DNA of 64,000 nt. It comes from Prorocentrum cordatum. Its lineage: Eukaryota; Sar; Dinophyceae; Prorocentrales; Prorocentraceae. A model generated the notes under the pieces. That model was not told where the DNA came from, searched no databases, and worked only from the letters and a program-made list of their open reading frames with translations. Of the stretch, positions 11,041 through 22,952 are shown piece after piece; positions within the stretch are counted from its first letter, which is position 1; each line of letters opens with the position of its first letter. A program made the translations under genes and the position numbers. The DNA lies in the NCBI GenBank assembly GCA_963575745.1, contig CAUYUJ010018882.1, forward strand, positions 62,001-126,000. Direction: 5' to 3'.

Positions 11041-11820
11041 GAGAAGGAGGAAGGGGAAATGATCCGTGTGCTCTGAGAGCGGGGAAAGGGGAAGTATTAG
11101 GATGTGGAGAAGTGGGGAGGATACTGAAGCTGTGGTCGATGATTGGTGTTTAAGGCACGCGCCAAGCCAGACATGGCGCTGAAATGGGTCGGGTCTTTAA
11201 GTGAACCTCATTCCTGCTGCGCTGCGCTGGCACGGTGGTGGGATTTGCCAGAGGTGGCTGGGTAACTTGGGTAACTTGCGTAACTTGGGTAGTTCAACTG
11301 TCGACTTCACAGTGCGCGGAACACATGGCATGCGTTTACCACCACTGAAACAATCACTAGAGACAATACCGAGCGAAGAGCGACAAAGGAAAGCCCACGC
11401 AATGGCGCTAATGCTTGTGTCGATTTAGCCATCCTGCGCACGAGTCTCTGACCACAATCCAGAAGTGAAGCACTCGAGCAAACAGGACGATGAGGAGAGG
11501 GAGAACGACGATGACGATGACGTCGAGTGAAAATCGAAGAATGGGCAGTCTCTGGAGGAAGTGGGACGATCCTGCGGATGAGTTTGCGCAGGAGGGTACT
11601 GAGGATAATGACAAAAATAAGGGAGAATGGAGGACGTGGAGGGAGAGGTAAGAGAGAGACCCGCCGCGGTTTCTACCTGGGTGGAGAAATCCTAGCGCCG
11701 GCGCCACGGCCTTCTGGAATGTGGTGGAGATACCTGCACGTGTCCCCGTTCCGGCAGGCTTTCCTGGAAACCCAGGCCCAGCAAATCGGGTCCTGGAAGC
11801 GGGCTCATAGAAGGAGTGAC
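11041..11820. other. No gene recognised
   Basis: Mixed sequence with a small tandem GGTAACTTG repeat at 11261-11292. Nothing coding recognised. Confidence 0.5.
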
Positions 11821-11825
11821 AGTGG

Positions 11826-11973
11826 GCCTCCTCCTCCTCCTCCTCCTCCTCCTCCTCCTCCTCCTCCTCCTCCTCTCCCTGCGTGCCCTCCTCCTCCTCC
11901 TCCTCCTCCTCCTCCTCCTCCTTCTCCCCATGCGTGCCCTCCTCCTCCTCCTCCTCCTCCTCCTCCTCCTCGT
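11826..11973 (+). repeat. (CTC)n microsatellite in three blocks
   Basis: Three TCC runs separated by near-identical CTGCGTGCCCTCC and CATGCGTGCCCTCC spacers, so the block itself is tandemly duplicated. Confidence 0.9.
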
Positions 11974-12099
11974 CGCCATTCGTTTCTGCCTCCTGCCCCG
12001 GCTGCTGCTCCTTGGGCGATCTCGGAGGCTGCTTAGGCCGTCTTGGGCCTCTGAGCCGAAAAAAACGAAAACGCTAAAATCCTTCTCGAAACCCTCGGG

Positions 12100-12920
12100 A
12101 AAGTCAATGATGTTGGCCTCTGGAGGCGCTCTTGGGGGTCCTGTTGGGGCCCTCTCTGGTCGTCTTGGTGGAGCTCCCCGCATCAAAGGTGTTGGTGGAA
12201 TCGATCTGGCGGCCACGGTGCAACGTGCGAACGGAAGGATACAGTACACCAGCTAGAACCATCGTGCGCGCTTCGCGCGCGCGCCCAAGTATTGCTAGTC
12301 TTAGGGCCCGGCACACACGGCGGAAAAAAAAGGCCGACCCCGAATAGACGGGAACAGCGGGATTCAATACAAGCGCGTTCGTCGCTGAAGGCGCGATTGC
12401 GGTCAGGGACTGCGGGGAGGGGTGTATAACTAGATGCAACTATGCACGCGTGCAGGCATTTGTTTTCCGGAGCTGTTGCCAACCCATCTCAAAACCTACC
12501 CCAGCGCTTTGCACCAGCAAAGGAAGATAATCGGTGAAGGGGAGGGTGCTCTCGCGCGGCAATCTCTGGGCCCCTATTTGGGTCCTCTTTAGGGCCATCT
12601 TGCGACCTCTTGGGGCCATTGTGAGCCCTCTCTCGTTTGGGGCTCTCTTGTGGCTTTTTCGCGACCCGTGACTCATCCGAGGCCCTCGCGGAGTACTTGA
12701 TCGAAAAGTGCGGAACCACGAAAAAATGTCAAACGCGATTGGAGCTTTCCTATGGTTGACTGATGTGGGCGGTCTGGGGGTGATCTTGCGGTCTGGGGTC
12801 GTCTTCTGGCCTCTTCGGCGCTCTTCGTGATCTTGGTCGTCTTGGGCCATCTGGGGTTGTCGCCCAGCAGAGGCATCCCGGTGAGCGACTGAGGGCATCT
12901 TGAGGGCTCTGGAGCCTCCG
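12100..12920. repeat. Degenerate GGGGCC/TCTTGG tract with GC hairpin
   Basis: Complementary-strand version of the CCAAGA/GGCCCC tract (CTTGGGGGTCC, CCTCTTGGGGCC). At 12263-12283 it includes GCGCGCTTCGCGCGCGC, a short perfect hairpin preceded by CTAGAACCATCG. The hairpin and its CTAGAACCA lead recur at 16226-16258. Confidence 0.55.
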
Positions 12921-13117
12921 GAAAGGGTCTGGAAGAGGCTCAGGGCGGGCATGGGCGGGGAGAGGGCTATCAGCGTACCCGGGGTGCCCTGGGTTTGGGG
13001 AGGCCCCAGGGCTGGTGCTCGCCCCTATTCAGGACCCCTCGTGCGCCATCCTGCTCCAACTCGTCTTTGCTCTCCTCCTTCCTTTGCGTGCGGCTTCACC
13101 CAATACAGTGGCGGACG

Positions 13118-13236
13118 ATGGAGGAGGAGGAGGAGGGGGAGGAGGAGGAGGAGGGGGAGGAGGACGAGGAGGAGGAGGGGAGGAGCAGGACGAGGAGGAG
13201 GAGGAGGAGGAGGAGGAGGGGGAGGAGCAGGAGTGA
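13118..13236 (+). repeat. (GGA)n microsatellite
   Basis: About 120 bp of GGA with occasional GGG and CGA units. Confidence 0.9.
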
Positions 13237-13239
13237 CTG

Positions 13240-14230
13240 TTGCCGGCGTGAGTTGACCGCACGCTGTTGTGTGCATGGGTTGTCCATGTGCCTTGCGCTC
13301 CAGTCTGCGGCAACTCTTGTCCAACCACCCCCAAAAACACCCTCTTAAAGCCTGGAGTGGACTTGCCATACCCTGCACCATGCTTTCCGCTGGCCCAAGC
13401 CCATGGTACAAATGATCAAACAAACCGCTCCCACCAAAAAACACCCAACACCCCACCTATCTTCATCCTGTTGCTGCTGCGGCAGGCGCCGTTGCTGCTC
13501 GTCCCCCTGCTGCTCCACATCCTCGCGCGCCTCCCTGTCACAGCTTCTTCCTCCTACCCACACGTTACTGTTCCTCCCCTACGTGTTCTTGGTCCTTTCT
13601 CTAGGACGCGCGGTCGGGCGTGCCCGTCGCGTCAACAAAATCCACTCAGAGTGCGCGCCACGTGGACCCCTTTGCCTGGCCCATGTTGTCGTTGAGGCCA
13701 CGCATGGGAACCATGATCGTCTTCATCGTCACGCATCAATCGTCGAAACCAGCCAACACGTATGTGTTGGCGCTGTGCCCGGCCTCGCACTGCGGGTGCC
13801 CGTCAAGATGCTCACTGATGGGTGCCATAATGGTGCAAGACTCCGTCGTGCTGATACACATTGTGCTGCATTGCACCATGCTGTTGGAGCCCAAGGCGTG
13901 TCCTGGCAACATATCCTTACGGGAAATTGAAGGATAATTCAGACGACCCACCGCCCCCCCTCCCCCCAACAACCTCAAGCAACACCACTGTGGCTCACAC
14001 GACTGGAGCCATTGGCACTATCGCAACATGTTCGTCACGAGTGCAGCCCCACCTCAATACCTGCAAGCGCTCTTGCCCATGCAGCCTCAGGATGGCCCGA
14101 GCCCTCAAACATGCACGAACGGCGAATAGATCGACGGTTGACACTGGCAATGTGGACTAGTGACACGGGCAATATTCCGCCTGACTGCAACATATTCCGC
14201 CGCATTCGGCTTAGACGCGTAAGTTGTCGA
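13240..14230. other. No gene recognised
   Basis: Unique-looking sequence with several TGCACCA and CAACATATTCC words. Frames lack recognisable motifs. Confidence 0.45.
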
Positions 14231-14234
14231 GAAC

Positions 14235-15700
14235 ATGGCCAACGTTGGAGCCCACGCTGGTCAAGCGTCACAATTGAGGGTCCACGCGCTCGCAGGAAGG
14301 TGCAGTGTGCAGGAAGCTGCAGGAAGCTGCTGCACTAGATATCCAGATATGCAAGCTCATCCAAAGCGGAAGGCAGCGAAGGCTGGGCAGAAGGGATGGC
14401 TGCTCAAAGCCCTCCCCTGCGGTACCAAACAGGTCCATGCTTTGCTTCGCCATGATCAGGTTTCAGAAATTAAAGACTTGATGACCCCAGAAAAGGGGTT
14501 GAACAACTCGTTGCTGACCTCATGTATTGCGAAGCCGACTGGCCTTCGACGGCGAACGATACCAAACGGGAGCACCATGGAACAGCTGTCGAACGCGCTT
14601 GATGACCATCGGCTGCTGGCGCTGAAGGCAGTTGTTGCCATCGACCCCCTGGAGGCTGGGGACTTGAATCGTAGTGCTGGGATTTCCTCTCGGAGCAAGG
14701 TGGTGGGGGTTGACCACTGGACCCCGTGCGGTATGCTTGACCTTCCTGTGCGTGCCCAAGTGTGCTCACTGGAACATGCAACACATCGGAAAATAACCTT
14801 TCTGTGGCCAGCCAGGATGCTGGTTGGGGTTATCGTAGTACTCCCCAAGACGGTTGACAGTGATCGACCAATGTGTAAGCGCCCTACCCTTCACAGGCTC
14901 GATTGTCGCATGAGTGGGCGTGGTCTGGACCACCGGGACCCCCACGCATTGTAGTGCACGGCGGTGCGTGGGAGCTCAGCGCCCCATGCGGCCCTCTTGC
15001 GTGAGGTTGGTCAAAAAGGTTGCTCTGTGACTTGTAGGTGTTCGGCTGCCCTGCATCGGGACCTGACTGCGCTCTTTGATACTGCGAGCCCTGCCCATCG
15101 CATTCGTTGGGCGATGAAACTTGAGTATCCCTCCGCCTTGTATCTTGGAATGCTGGTGCATCCAGCTCCGAGGATCCGAGGACTACATGATGCTCCAACT
15201 ACACTTCTGATCCCAATCATGTTTGGACGGGGTCCCTTCGATGGTGAATGCAGACGGTGTCCGTGGTGAGAACATACTTGTGCGATGTGTTTCATCATGC
15301 AAATGTTGTCCAGCAAGGCGAATCCGACTGCATGAATTTGCCAGGTCCTGGCTCCTGCTGCTATTGTACATTGTCACGACCTCGAGGCATTAGAACGCGG
15401 TATCTCCGTCAAGAACAATTTATTCGCTTCACACGCGTCTTTGCGAGATGCATTGCAGACTACCTGTGAAGCTGCCGCCTTGCCAACCCAGCATGTATGC
15501 TGTGGGTAAATGTGGCAAGCTTACTTGTGAGGGTCGTGAGCCGTGCCATGATTCTATGTTAGTAAGGCGAAGGCGCGCTAACCTGGTGGCCTGTCTGCGT
15601 TGGCTGGTTGGTCGAGCGCCCAAGCCGCGCAATGCAGGGCTCCCTGCGGTTGGTTCACAAGGCCATCGAACTCTCGGGTTATATCCCGCTCACGTGTAAG
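14235..15700 (+). pseudogene. Decayed non-LTR reverse transcriptase
   Basis: Plus-strand text spread over several frames resembles a dinoflagellate LINE reverse transcriptase. The clearest match is MLVGVIVVLPKTVDSDRP at about 14818-14870, corresponding to the LPK-x-G-x-x-RPI motif before the polymerase palm, followed by PTLHRLD. Near 15050-15190, ALFDTASPAHRIRWAMKLEY and PSALYLGMLVHPAPR correspond to the D-x-x-x-A-F / WA-x-x-x-x-x-P region and the downstream pR motif. Stops and frameshifts are frequent and no YADD box was found. Old dead copy; boundaries approximate. Confidence 0.5.
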
Positions 15701-16225
15701 CGGTGCGAACCCAATTGGCCTCGAGCTGGTGGCTCCTGGCGCGTGTACGGCGGCTGTCCAACCCCTCCTCTTGAATGCACCCCTTCAACAACAATCACCG
15801 TGGTCAGCAACATATTTCACCATGTGGCGAGACATGCCCCTCAAGCAACATACTGCTGTTGCGCGCGTGGGCTCATACCTAAGAACTTTCTTGTGTCGTC
15901 CCGCAGAATTGCTGCTGGAGAATAACCACATGCCCCATCTTGCCATGATTGCCGTGCCCGTGTACCTTCATTGGTGGCTAATGTCACATGTGTGTTCGAC
16001 GCAATGCGGGGCTGTTAGCCCCACCCACGTATTCAGAATCACGCGCATGTTGTTCCCATGATGTGTGGATTACCTTGCCTGATATTTGTCTTGAGAACTC
16101 CTGCTATAATTCGACAGACCGCTATCATGGGGGGGAGGGGGCGGGGTTGCAATACTGAGTTGACCCCAAGGAGCTCCATAAGATGCTTAAGGCCATGATC
16201 AGGGATGGAGAGGTTGAGTATACCG
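15701..16225. other. No gene recognised
   Basis: May be the downstream continuation of the dead retroelement, but no motif could be assigned. Confidence 0.4.
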
Positions 16226-16258
16226 GAACTAGAACCACGCGCGCGCTTCGCGCGCGCT
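16226..16258. repeat. GC-alternating hairpin with CTAGAACCA lead
   Basis: ACTAGAACCACGCGCGCGC followed by TTCGCGCGCGC forms a short self-complementary hairpin. The same lead and hairpin are found at about 12250-12283, each beside a TCTTGGGG tract. Confidence 0.6.
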
Positions 16259-16349
16259 TGAGCTATAGCGCGCTCTGGTTGCAGTCCGAATAGTGTGACA
16301 TAGGAGGACACGTAACTAGTGAATCATGCTTTGCCTCTTGCTTTAATTT

Positions 16350-16800
16350 CCCCATAAAAGGGGCTCTTGGGGACCTGCTGGGCCGTCCGAGGTCTTCTTG
16401 GGACATCTGGGGGCATCGTTGGCCCTCTAAGACACTCGTCGTGTTCCGTTTTGAGCTGTCTTGTGGCGTTCTATCCTCCTTTTCGGGCGACCCGCGGGCA
16501 TCCTCAGATCCCCCGAGGGCGTGCTCCCCTCCCCCCCCCTCCTCCTCCTCCTCCTCCTCCTCCTCCTCCTCCTCCTCCTCCTCCTCCTCCTTACCCTCCT
16601 CCTCCCCTCCCTCCTGGTCGCTCATCCTCCAAGATGATTTGAATACGCCCCTAGGAAGTCCCTAGACTCTAGTAGACTCCCTAAGATGGTTCCAAGACGG
16701 CCCCCGAGGTTCAGCAGACGTCCCCGGAGACCCCGAAGAGATCCGCAGGAGGCTCCCACGACGCACCCAGGATGCCTCGAGAAGGCCCCCCAAGAAGCCA
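16350..16800. repeat. Degenerate repeat tract with (CTC)n core
   Basis: GGGGCTCTTGGGG words on the left, a pure CTC run at 16538-16590, and CCAAGA/GGCCCC words on the right. No gene. Confidence 0.6.
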
Positions 16801-17204
16801 TCCTGTGTCACCAACATGTTTTTTTTACAACGGCTGGTGGAACACGCGATCCAAACGCTCCCCCCAACGGTTAGACATGTCGGCGTCTCCCAAACGGCAA
16901 GGACTGGCGGCGACTCGCCGTAGTCGTCTTCGATGCGTCGCCCCCTGCTGCTTGCAAAAATGGTGCGCGGTCTGCCACGTTTTATGGCATGGCTGGAGCT
17001 TCCAATCTCGATTCAGTGTGGCGCTCGGCCCGTCCGCCGCCACCGCACACATCACCCAACACGCCTGCCGCGCGTGGGTGAGGTGAGAGAGGAGGAAGAG
17101 GTGAGGAGGGAGGAGGGAGGGAGGTGTCTGAGGGAGATGCGGGTGGGACGTGGGAGTGAAGAAAACCATAACCCCACTAAATATTAGGGGAAATATGAAC
17201 TTGA

Positions 17205-17334
17205 AGGTCCGCGCGGATTTCTCGGATCCGTGCTGGACCCCCTCTGGCGGCGCCTCCGGCCGGCACCGCCCCTGGCGCGCTCCGCGCGCCAGGGAGGGGG
17301 GTCCAGCGCGGATCCAAGACATCCGCGCGGACCT
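17205..17334. mobile_element. MITE-B, 130 bp, 38-bp inverted repeats
   Basis: The left arm 17205-17242 begins AGGTCCGCGCGGAT. The right arm 17297-17334 is its inverse with four mismatches. A second, inner hairpin (TGGCGCGCTCCGCGCGCCA) sits in the middle. The same design and sequence occur at 29310-29428. Both copies sit in AT-rich surroundings. No clear target duplication was read. Confidence 0.75.
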
Positions 17335-17399
17335 CCGAATTGTTCCCCAAACAACTTTCTGAACGGGGTGCTGTTATGATAGAAGCTAACTCCGGTCGG

Positions 17400-18080
17400 T
17401 GGAATTCAAAGCAGAGACGTCCTCAAAAAATGTGGTGGTCCGGGCCGTTTTGCCTGAGACATCCTCGGAACTCTCGTTTCTGAGTTGTCCGGGATTGGGC
17501 AATTCGTGTGAGACATCATCCAATCTCTGAATTCCCAGATGCCGCGCGAGAGGTGGTCCGGGCCGTTTCGCTTGAGAGACATCCTCCAAACTCTGAGCCC
17601 CGAGATGCCGCCCAAGAGGTGGTCCAGCCCGTTTCACTTGAGACATCCTCGCACTTTTGCATTCCGAGATGTCGCGCGAGAGGTGGTCCGGCCCGTTTCT
17701 TCTGAGACGTCCTCGAAACTCTGAGCTCTGCGATGCCGCGCGCGAGGTGGTCTGGCCCGTTTCGCCTGAGACATCCTCCAAACTCTGAGCTCTGAGCTGC
17801 CGCGCAAGAGGTGGTCCAGCCCATTTCGCCTAAGACATCCTCGAAACTCAGGGCTCCGAGATGCCGCGCGCGACGTGGTCCAGCCCGTTTCGCCTGAGAC
17901 ATCCTCGCAACTCTGAGCTCAGAGATGCCCTGCGCGAGGTGGTCTGGCCCGTCTCGCCTGAGACATCCTCGCAACTCTGAGCTCTGAGATGCCGTGCGCA
18001 AGGTGGTCTGGCCCGTTTCGCATAAGACATTCTCGCAACTCTGAGCTCCCAGATTCCGCGCAAGAAGTGGTCCAGCCTGG
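17400..18080. repeat. 61-65 bp tandem repeat, about 11 units
   Basis: Unit: GAGATGCCGCGCGAGAGG, then TGGTCCGGCCCGTTTCGCCT, then GAGACATCCTCGAAACTCTG. Additional units or half-units lie at 18360-18440 and 18740-18910. The word GAGACATCCTC appears inverted (GAGGATGTCTC) throughout 19440-20220, so the two arrays share a core. Confidence 0.85.
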
Positions 18081-18442
18081 GGGCCCAGAACAGCAAATGT
18101 TCCATATCCCCCCTGGGACCCTGGGAGCCCCAGGAGGCCCCAAAGAGCTTCAGGAGGCCGCAGGACGCCCAGGACAGGCCCCAGGGGTCCCCACGAAATT
18201 CCCAGGAGACTCCCAGGAGGCCCCATGAGGCCCCCTATCAGAACGTGTCAAGTTAATACACATCAGGTGCCGATTCTTTGATTTTTCCTCTGTTCTTGTG
18301 CCCCCCCCCCCAAGAGGCTTCAGGAAGCCCCAGGTGGGGTCCAGGAGGCCACAGGAGGCCCGAGACATCGTCGCGACTCTGGGGTCCGAGATGCCGTTAA
18401 GCTGGAGACATCCTCGCAACTCTGGGCTCCGAGATGCCGTTC

Positions 18443-18690
18443 GGGAGGAAGAGGAGGTGGAGGAGGAGGAGGAGGAGGAGGACGAGGAGGAGGAGGAGGA
18501 GGAGGAGGAGGAGGAGATGGAAGGGAGAAGGAGGAGGATGATGTGGCTGAGGGAGCAGGCAGGAGGAGGGGGAGGAGGAGGAGGAGGAGGAGGAGGAGGA
18601 GGAGGAGGAGGAAGAGGAGGAAGAGGACGAGGAGGAGGAGGAGGAGGAGGAGGAGGAGGAGGAGGAGGAGGAGGGAGAAGGAGGGGAGTT
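18443..18690 (+). repeat. (GGA)n microsatellite
   Basis: Long GGA run with a short interruption near 18520-18560. It splits units of the 61-65 bp tandem repeat. Confidence 0.9.
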
Positions 18691-19209
18691 GCAGGAGAGG
18701 ACCTAACGGGAAGCGAAGGTGACGTGGACTTGTCAGAACGTGCGCGAGAGGTTGTTCGGCCCGTTTCGTTTGAGACATCCTTCCAATACTGAGCTCCAAG
18801 ATGTCGCTCGCGAGGTGGTCCGGCCCGTTTCGCTTAAGCCATCCTCACAATGCGAAGCTCGAAGATGTTGCGCGCGAGATGGTCTGGCCCTTTCTGCCTG
18901 ACACGTTTCGTAGCACAGGGGCTCCAATCACAACCTCTCTCATTCCTTCTCCCGCCTCCCTCTTCCCGCTTCCCGCCTGGCTCCTCTTCCCTCCTCCCTC
19001 CTCCTGCCTCCCGCCTCCCGCTGCTGCCTCCGCCTCCCCGTCCCCGCCGTCGTCGTTTCTGCCGCCTCAGCATCCGTCATGCGCGCCCTGCCTTCCACCC
19101 TCCCCAGACATCCGGCGTCACGATTTCTTCCCCATATCCTAAGATGGGGTTCTTGATATTACTTGGACGCCTCCTACTCCCTCTCCTCCTTCCTCCTCCT
19201 CTTTCCTCC

Positions 19210-19420
19210 TCCCCTCCTGTTGGACTTACTCATACTCAGACTTGCTCATACGCAGACTTACTCATACACAGACTTACTCATACTCAGACTTACTCATACT
19301 CAGACCTACTCATACTCAGACTTACTCACACTTACTCATACACAGACTTACTCACACCCAGACGTACTCATACACAGACTCACTCATACCCAGACTTACT
19401 CATACACTCATACTCAGACT
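19210..19420 (+). repeat. 16-bp tandem repeat
   Basis: About 13 copies of GACTTACTCATACTCA with A/C and T/G variants. Sharp ends on both sides. Confidence 0.9.
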
Positions 19421-20230
19421 TCGCTTGGAGAGCAGATTGTGAGGATGTCTCAGGCGGGGCGCTGGTTTCAGCACCCCTAAGGGGAGCCGCCAGGGGTGTT
19501 TGCACGGGCTCGTTCGCGGCCATTTTGTGGGGATGTCTCAGGCGGTTTGCTTGTTTCTGGGCCCAACATCCTTCGCTTGGAGAGCAGATTGTGAGGATGT
19601 CTCAGGCGGGGCGCTGGTTTCAGCACCCCTAAGGGGAGCCGCCAGGGGTGGTTGCACGGGCTCGTTCGCGGCCATTTTGTGGGGATGTCTCAGGCGGTTT
19701 GCTTGTTTCTGGGCCCAACATCCTTCGCTTTCGGAGCAGATTTGGAGGATGTCTCGAGCGAGGCGCTCATTTTCACCACCCAGGTGGGCCAGATTTTGAG
19801 GATGTCTCGATCGGTTTGCTTGTTTTGGTGGCCAGGCTCGTGGCCCTAAGGGGAGCCGCCAGGGGTGGTTGCACGGGCTCGTTCGCGGCCATTTTGTGGG
19901 GATGTCTCAGGCGGTTTGCTTGTTTCTGGGCTCAACATCCTTCGCTTTCGGAGCAGATTTGGAGGATGTCTCGAGCGAGGCGCTCATTTTCACCCCCCAG
20001 GTGGGCCAGATTTTGAGGATGTCTCGATCGGTTTGCTTGTTTTCGTGGCCAGGCTCGTGGCCCTAAGGGGAGCCGCCAGGGGTGGTTGCAGCCGTCTCAA
20101 GGATCCTTCGCTTTCGGAGCAGATTTGGAGGATGTCTCGAGCGAGGCGCTCATTTTCACCCCCCAGGTGGGCCAGATTTTGAGGATGTCTCGATCGGTTT
20201 GCTTGTTTTGGTGGCCAGGCTCGTGGGCGC
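19420..20230 (+). repeat. Higher-order tandem repeat, periods 152 to 217 bp
   Basis: TTCGCTTGGAGAGCAG-type unit starts at 19420, 19572, 19724, 19941 and 20107, with spacings of 152, 152, 217 and 166 bp. Units contain GAGGATGTCTCAGGCGG, GTTTGCTTGTTTCTGG and CCTAAGGGGAGCCGCCAGGG. Open frames in it are by-products of the repeat. Confidence 0.85.
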
Positions 20231-20234
20231 AGAT

Positions 20235-20510
20235 TCTTCTCAGGATGCCACAGGAGGCTCCAACAGGCTCCAGGAGGCCCCAGGAGACCACATGAGGTCC
20301 CAGGAGGCATCAGGAGGCCACAGAAAAACTCAAGAGGCCACAGGATGTCCCAAGAGGCTCCAGGAGGCCCCAGGAAGCTCCAGAAGGCCTCAGGAAACCA
20401 CAGGAGGCCCCAGGAGGCAACAGGAAGCGCCAGGAGGCCTCGGAAGGCAACAGGAGGCCCCGAGAGGCCCCAGGAGCAGGAGGCCTCAGAAGGCAACAGG
20501 AGTGGCTCCA
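20235..20510 (+). repeat. CCAGGAGGC degenerate tandem repeat
   Basis: CCAGGAGGCCCCAGGAGGC-type words at about 12-bp steps. The same composition returns at 18100-18240 and 20790-20875. Confidence 0.75.
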
Positions 20511-20514
20511 ATCC

Positions 20515-20785
20515 CATGTGTTTTACGTATGCTCCTATCGATTGGGCCTCACCTGGAGCACGATTCTTTGATGTTCTACGTATGTTTCTATAGATGGTCC
20601 TTCTCCTGTGTACACAATCCTAAATGTTTTACTCATGTTCCTATATATTGGGCCTCTCCTGGGGCACGAGTCCTTGGTGTTTTACGCGTGTTCCTATAGA
20701 TTGCCCTTCTCCTGTGGCTCTAATCCGCAATGTTTTATGTACGTCTGTTGCTATAGATTGCGCCTCTCCTGGGGCACGAAACCTT
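20515..20785 (+). repeat. About 60-bp tandem repeat, 4-5 units
   Basis: Unit contains TGTTTTACGTATG, TTCCTATAGATTGGGCC and TCTCCTGGGGCACGA. Alternate units end in TCTCCTGTG instead, giving a two-unit higher order. Confidence 0.8.
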
Positions 20786-20889
20786 CCTAGGAGGTCCCAG
20801 GAGGTCCCAAGAGGCTCCTGGAGACCCCAGGAAGCCCCAGTAGGTTTCAGGAGGCCCCAGGAGGCCCCAGGCTCAGGCACAGAGACGCG

Positions 20890-21890
20890 CTTGTACTACT
20901 GAGGCTCATTCACACTCCAATTCAGTCGCAATTAGATTGATGTCCCGACCGTCACAACTGAAGCCCGTTAATATTCGAAAGCTCTTGCGCCTAGACATTC
21001 ACGGCGGACAGGTCCATGCGAGTAGATGCACACATGGGGAGCTCCACGCAGTGATTAATTTTGAGACGTGCGCCCACGGATCTCATGTGCAAGCATCCTG
21101 TTATCATGTTCTCACATGCCATGCCAGCCCGCACTGGACGGGTACGCAATCGACCTTGGAAACCGCAATGAGTTTGAAAACCCTGTTTTGGGATACTGCA
21201 CTCCGGCTATACTTATGTCTATGTCATTTTCGTTCCCCTAGGAATGCCCGTGGTCATTCAGGCCCGACTTGCGCAAGCCTCCAGCGACAAGGAGGTGACC
21301 CCTTGGCCCTCCTTGGCCTTCGTCCTTGGTCCTCGGGGGCGTTGAGGGGCACCCATTGACTGCTGACTGCCGCTGGAGAGGCGTGCTCTTCTGCACGACC
21401 TACAGGTCACTTCGTCCATCCAACCCCGTCAGCCAGGTGATGAACGCATTCGCCCCCATGACCAAACGGGTGGAAGCCCGTCCCAGGCTGCAGCGTAGAC
21501 TGCCTCCAAATTAAGTCTGGCATGCTACTCCCTGAACGTGGGTGAGGGTGAGGGTGATTTCCCGTGGCCAGGCCAGCACTGGGTTTCGCCTTCTGTGCAA
21601 TAGTCAACAGCACTCTTAACCCGTTACCCGCACATCCCCTTCCTTATCAGGGCCGCTCCTCAATTCGACCTACCCTCTTCCACAGCATGCCATCCTTGGA
21701 TTCACCGGCGGCGCCTGGACCAGTGCCCGGAGCTCGCCAATTCATCATCTGACGGTACGCTGGGAACCTGCAGACGGGGAGAAGGAATACGAAGTCGGAG
21801 ACAAGTGTGGGGGTGGATGGGACGAGGGAAAATGAGGCGCGAGGATGAGGAGGAGTGGCAGAAGGACGGGGATGAAGGGGAGGCAGGGCG
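20890..21890. other. No gene recognised
   Basis: Unique-looking sequence without motifs or repeats. Confidence 0.5.
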
Positions 21891-21909
21891 AGGGATGACG
21901 AGAATGATG

Positions 21910-22230
21910 GAGAGGAGGAGGAGGAGGAGGAGGAGGAGGAGGAGGAGGAGGAGGAGGACGAGGACGAGGAGGATGAGGAGGACGAGGGTGATAATGCTCA
22001 TGATCATGGTCATGATCATGCTGCTGCTGCTGCTGCTGATGATGATGCTGATGCTGATGATGATGATGATGCTGATGATGATGATGATGACGATGTTGCT
22101 GCTGATGATGCTGGTGATGGTGAGGATGAAGATGCAGATGAAGAAGAATAAGGAGATTATGATGATGAGGGTTATGGTGATGATGCTGATGCTGCTTCTG
22201 ATGATGATGATGATGATGATGATGACGACT
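21910..22230 (+). repeat. GGA, CTG and GAT trinucleotide microsatellites
   Basis: GGA run 21910-21960, then mixed GCT and GAT units 22015-22110, and a GAT run at 22198-22226. Long Asp/Met/His frames here are artefacts. Confidence 0.9.
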
Positions 22231-22261
22231 TGTAGCATCCAAATCCCAGATAGCAGGGCAG

Positions 22262-22520
22262 TCCAAGGCGCGTTAAACGTCTGTGGGAGGCGCTTTGCAA
22301 GGACGCTGGAAAGGATGCCTGGGGAGCCTGCAAGTCCTGGAAAAGAAGCTTAGCAGGAGCTCCGACGGAGTTCCGAAGGAGCTGCGGAGAGGTTTCGGGC
22401 ATGCGTATTGAGAACGAGTAGGAAAACGCTCGCCGGGACACGCTGCGAAATCAAGCGACTCGCTGCGACGCTGCCTGACCGGCGTCGGAAAGAGCTGCTG
22501 GACCACCCAGTGCTGCCCGC
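22262..22520 (+). repeat. Dispersed module, copy 1
   Basis: Contains GTCTGTGGGAGGCGCTTTGC, GGATGCCTGGGGAGCCTGCA and GAGCTGCGGAGAGGTTTCGG. A second copy is split: its left part at about 23695-23770 and its right part at about 24155-24365, so about 400 bp lie inside one of them. Confidence 0.7.
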
Positions 22521-22952
22521 TTCTACAGTCGGCCCGTATCATAAGGATGCGCGGTGAGGGTGCAAGGGCCTTGGACGCCCATTCCGAAGCTTCTCGAGCA
22601 GGGCGCGACCAATTAAAAGGGCCTAGGATGGACCGAGGAGGCGAGGATGTAAGGGCACCCTTGGGAAAGTTGCCCATCCTTACCATGTGGGTCGACTGTA
22701 ATCTCAAACCCTCTTATCTCTAAAGGCTTGTCGACTTTTCGCCAATCGACTTGTGGGGATCGAGCCAAATAAATCCAAGCAGTTGCAGATCAATCGAAGT
22801 AAGTCCAGGTAAATCAAAATAAATCCGGGTAGATCCAAAGACCTCCAAAGAAAACTGGAGCAACTCGCGACCGCTCCGGTAAGGACCTTAACTCTCGGTC
22901 TGGGTCTCCACTGCTGCTGTGGCTCTCGGTCGCCCGCGGACCGGTACCGGAG

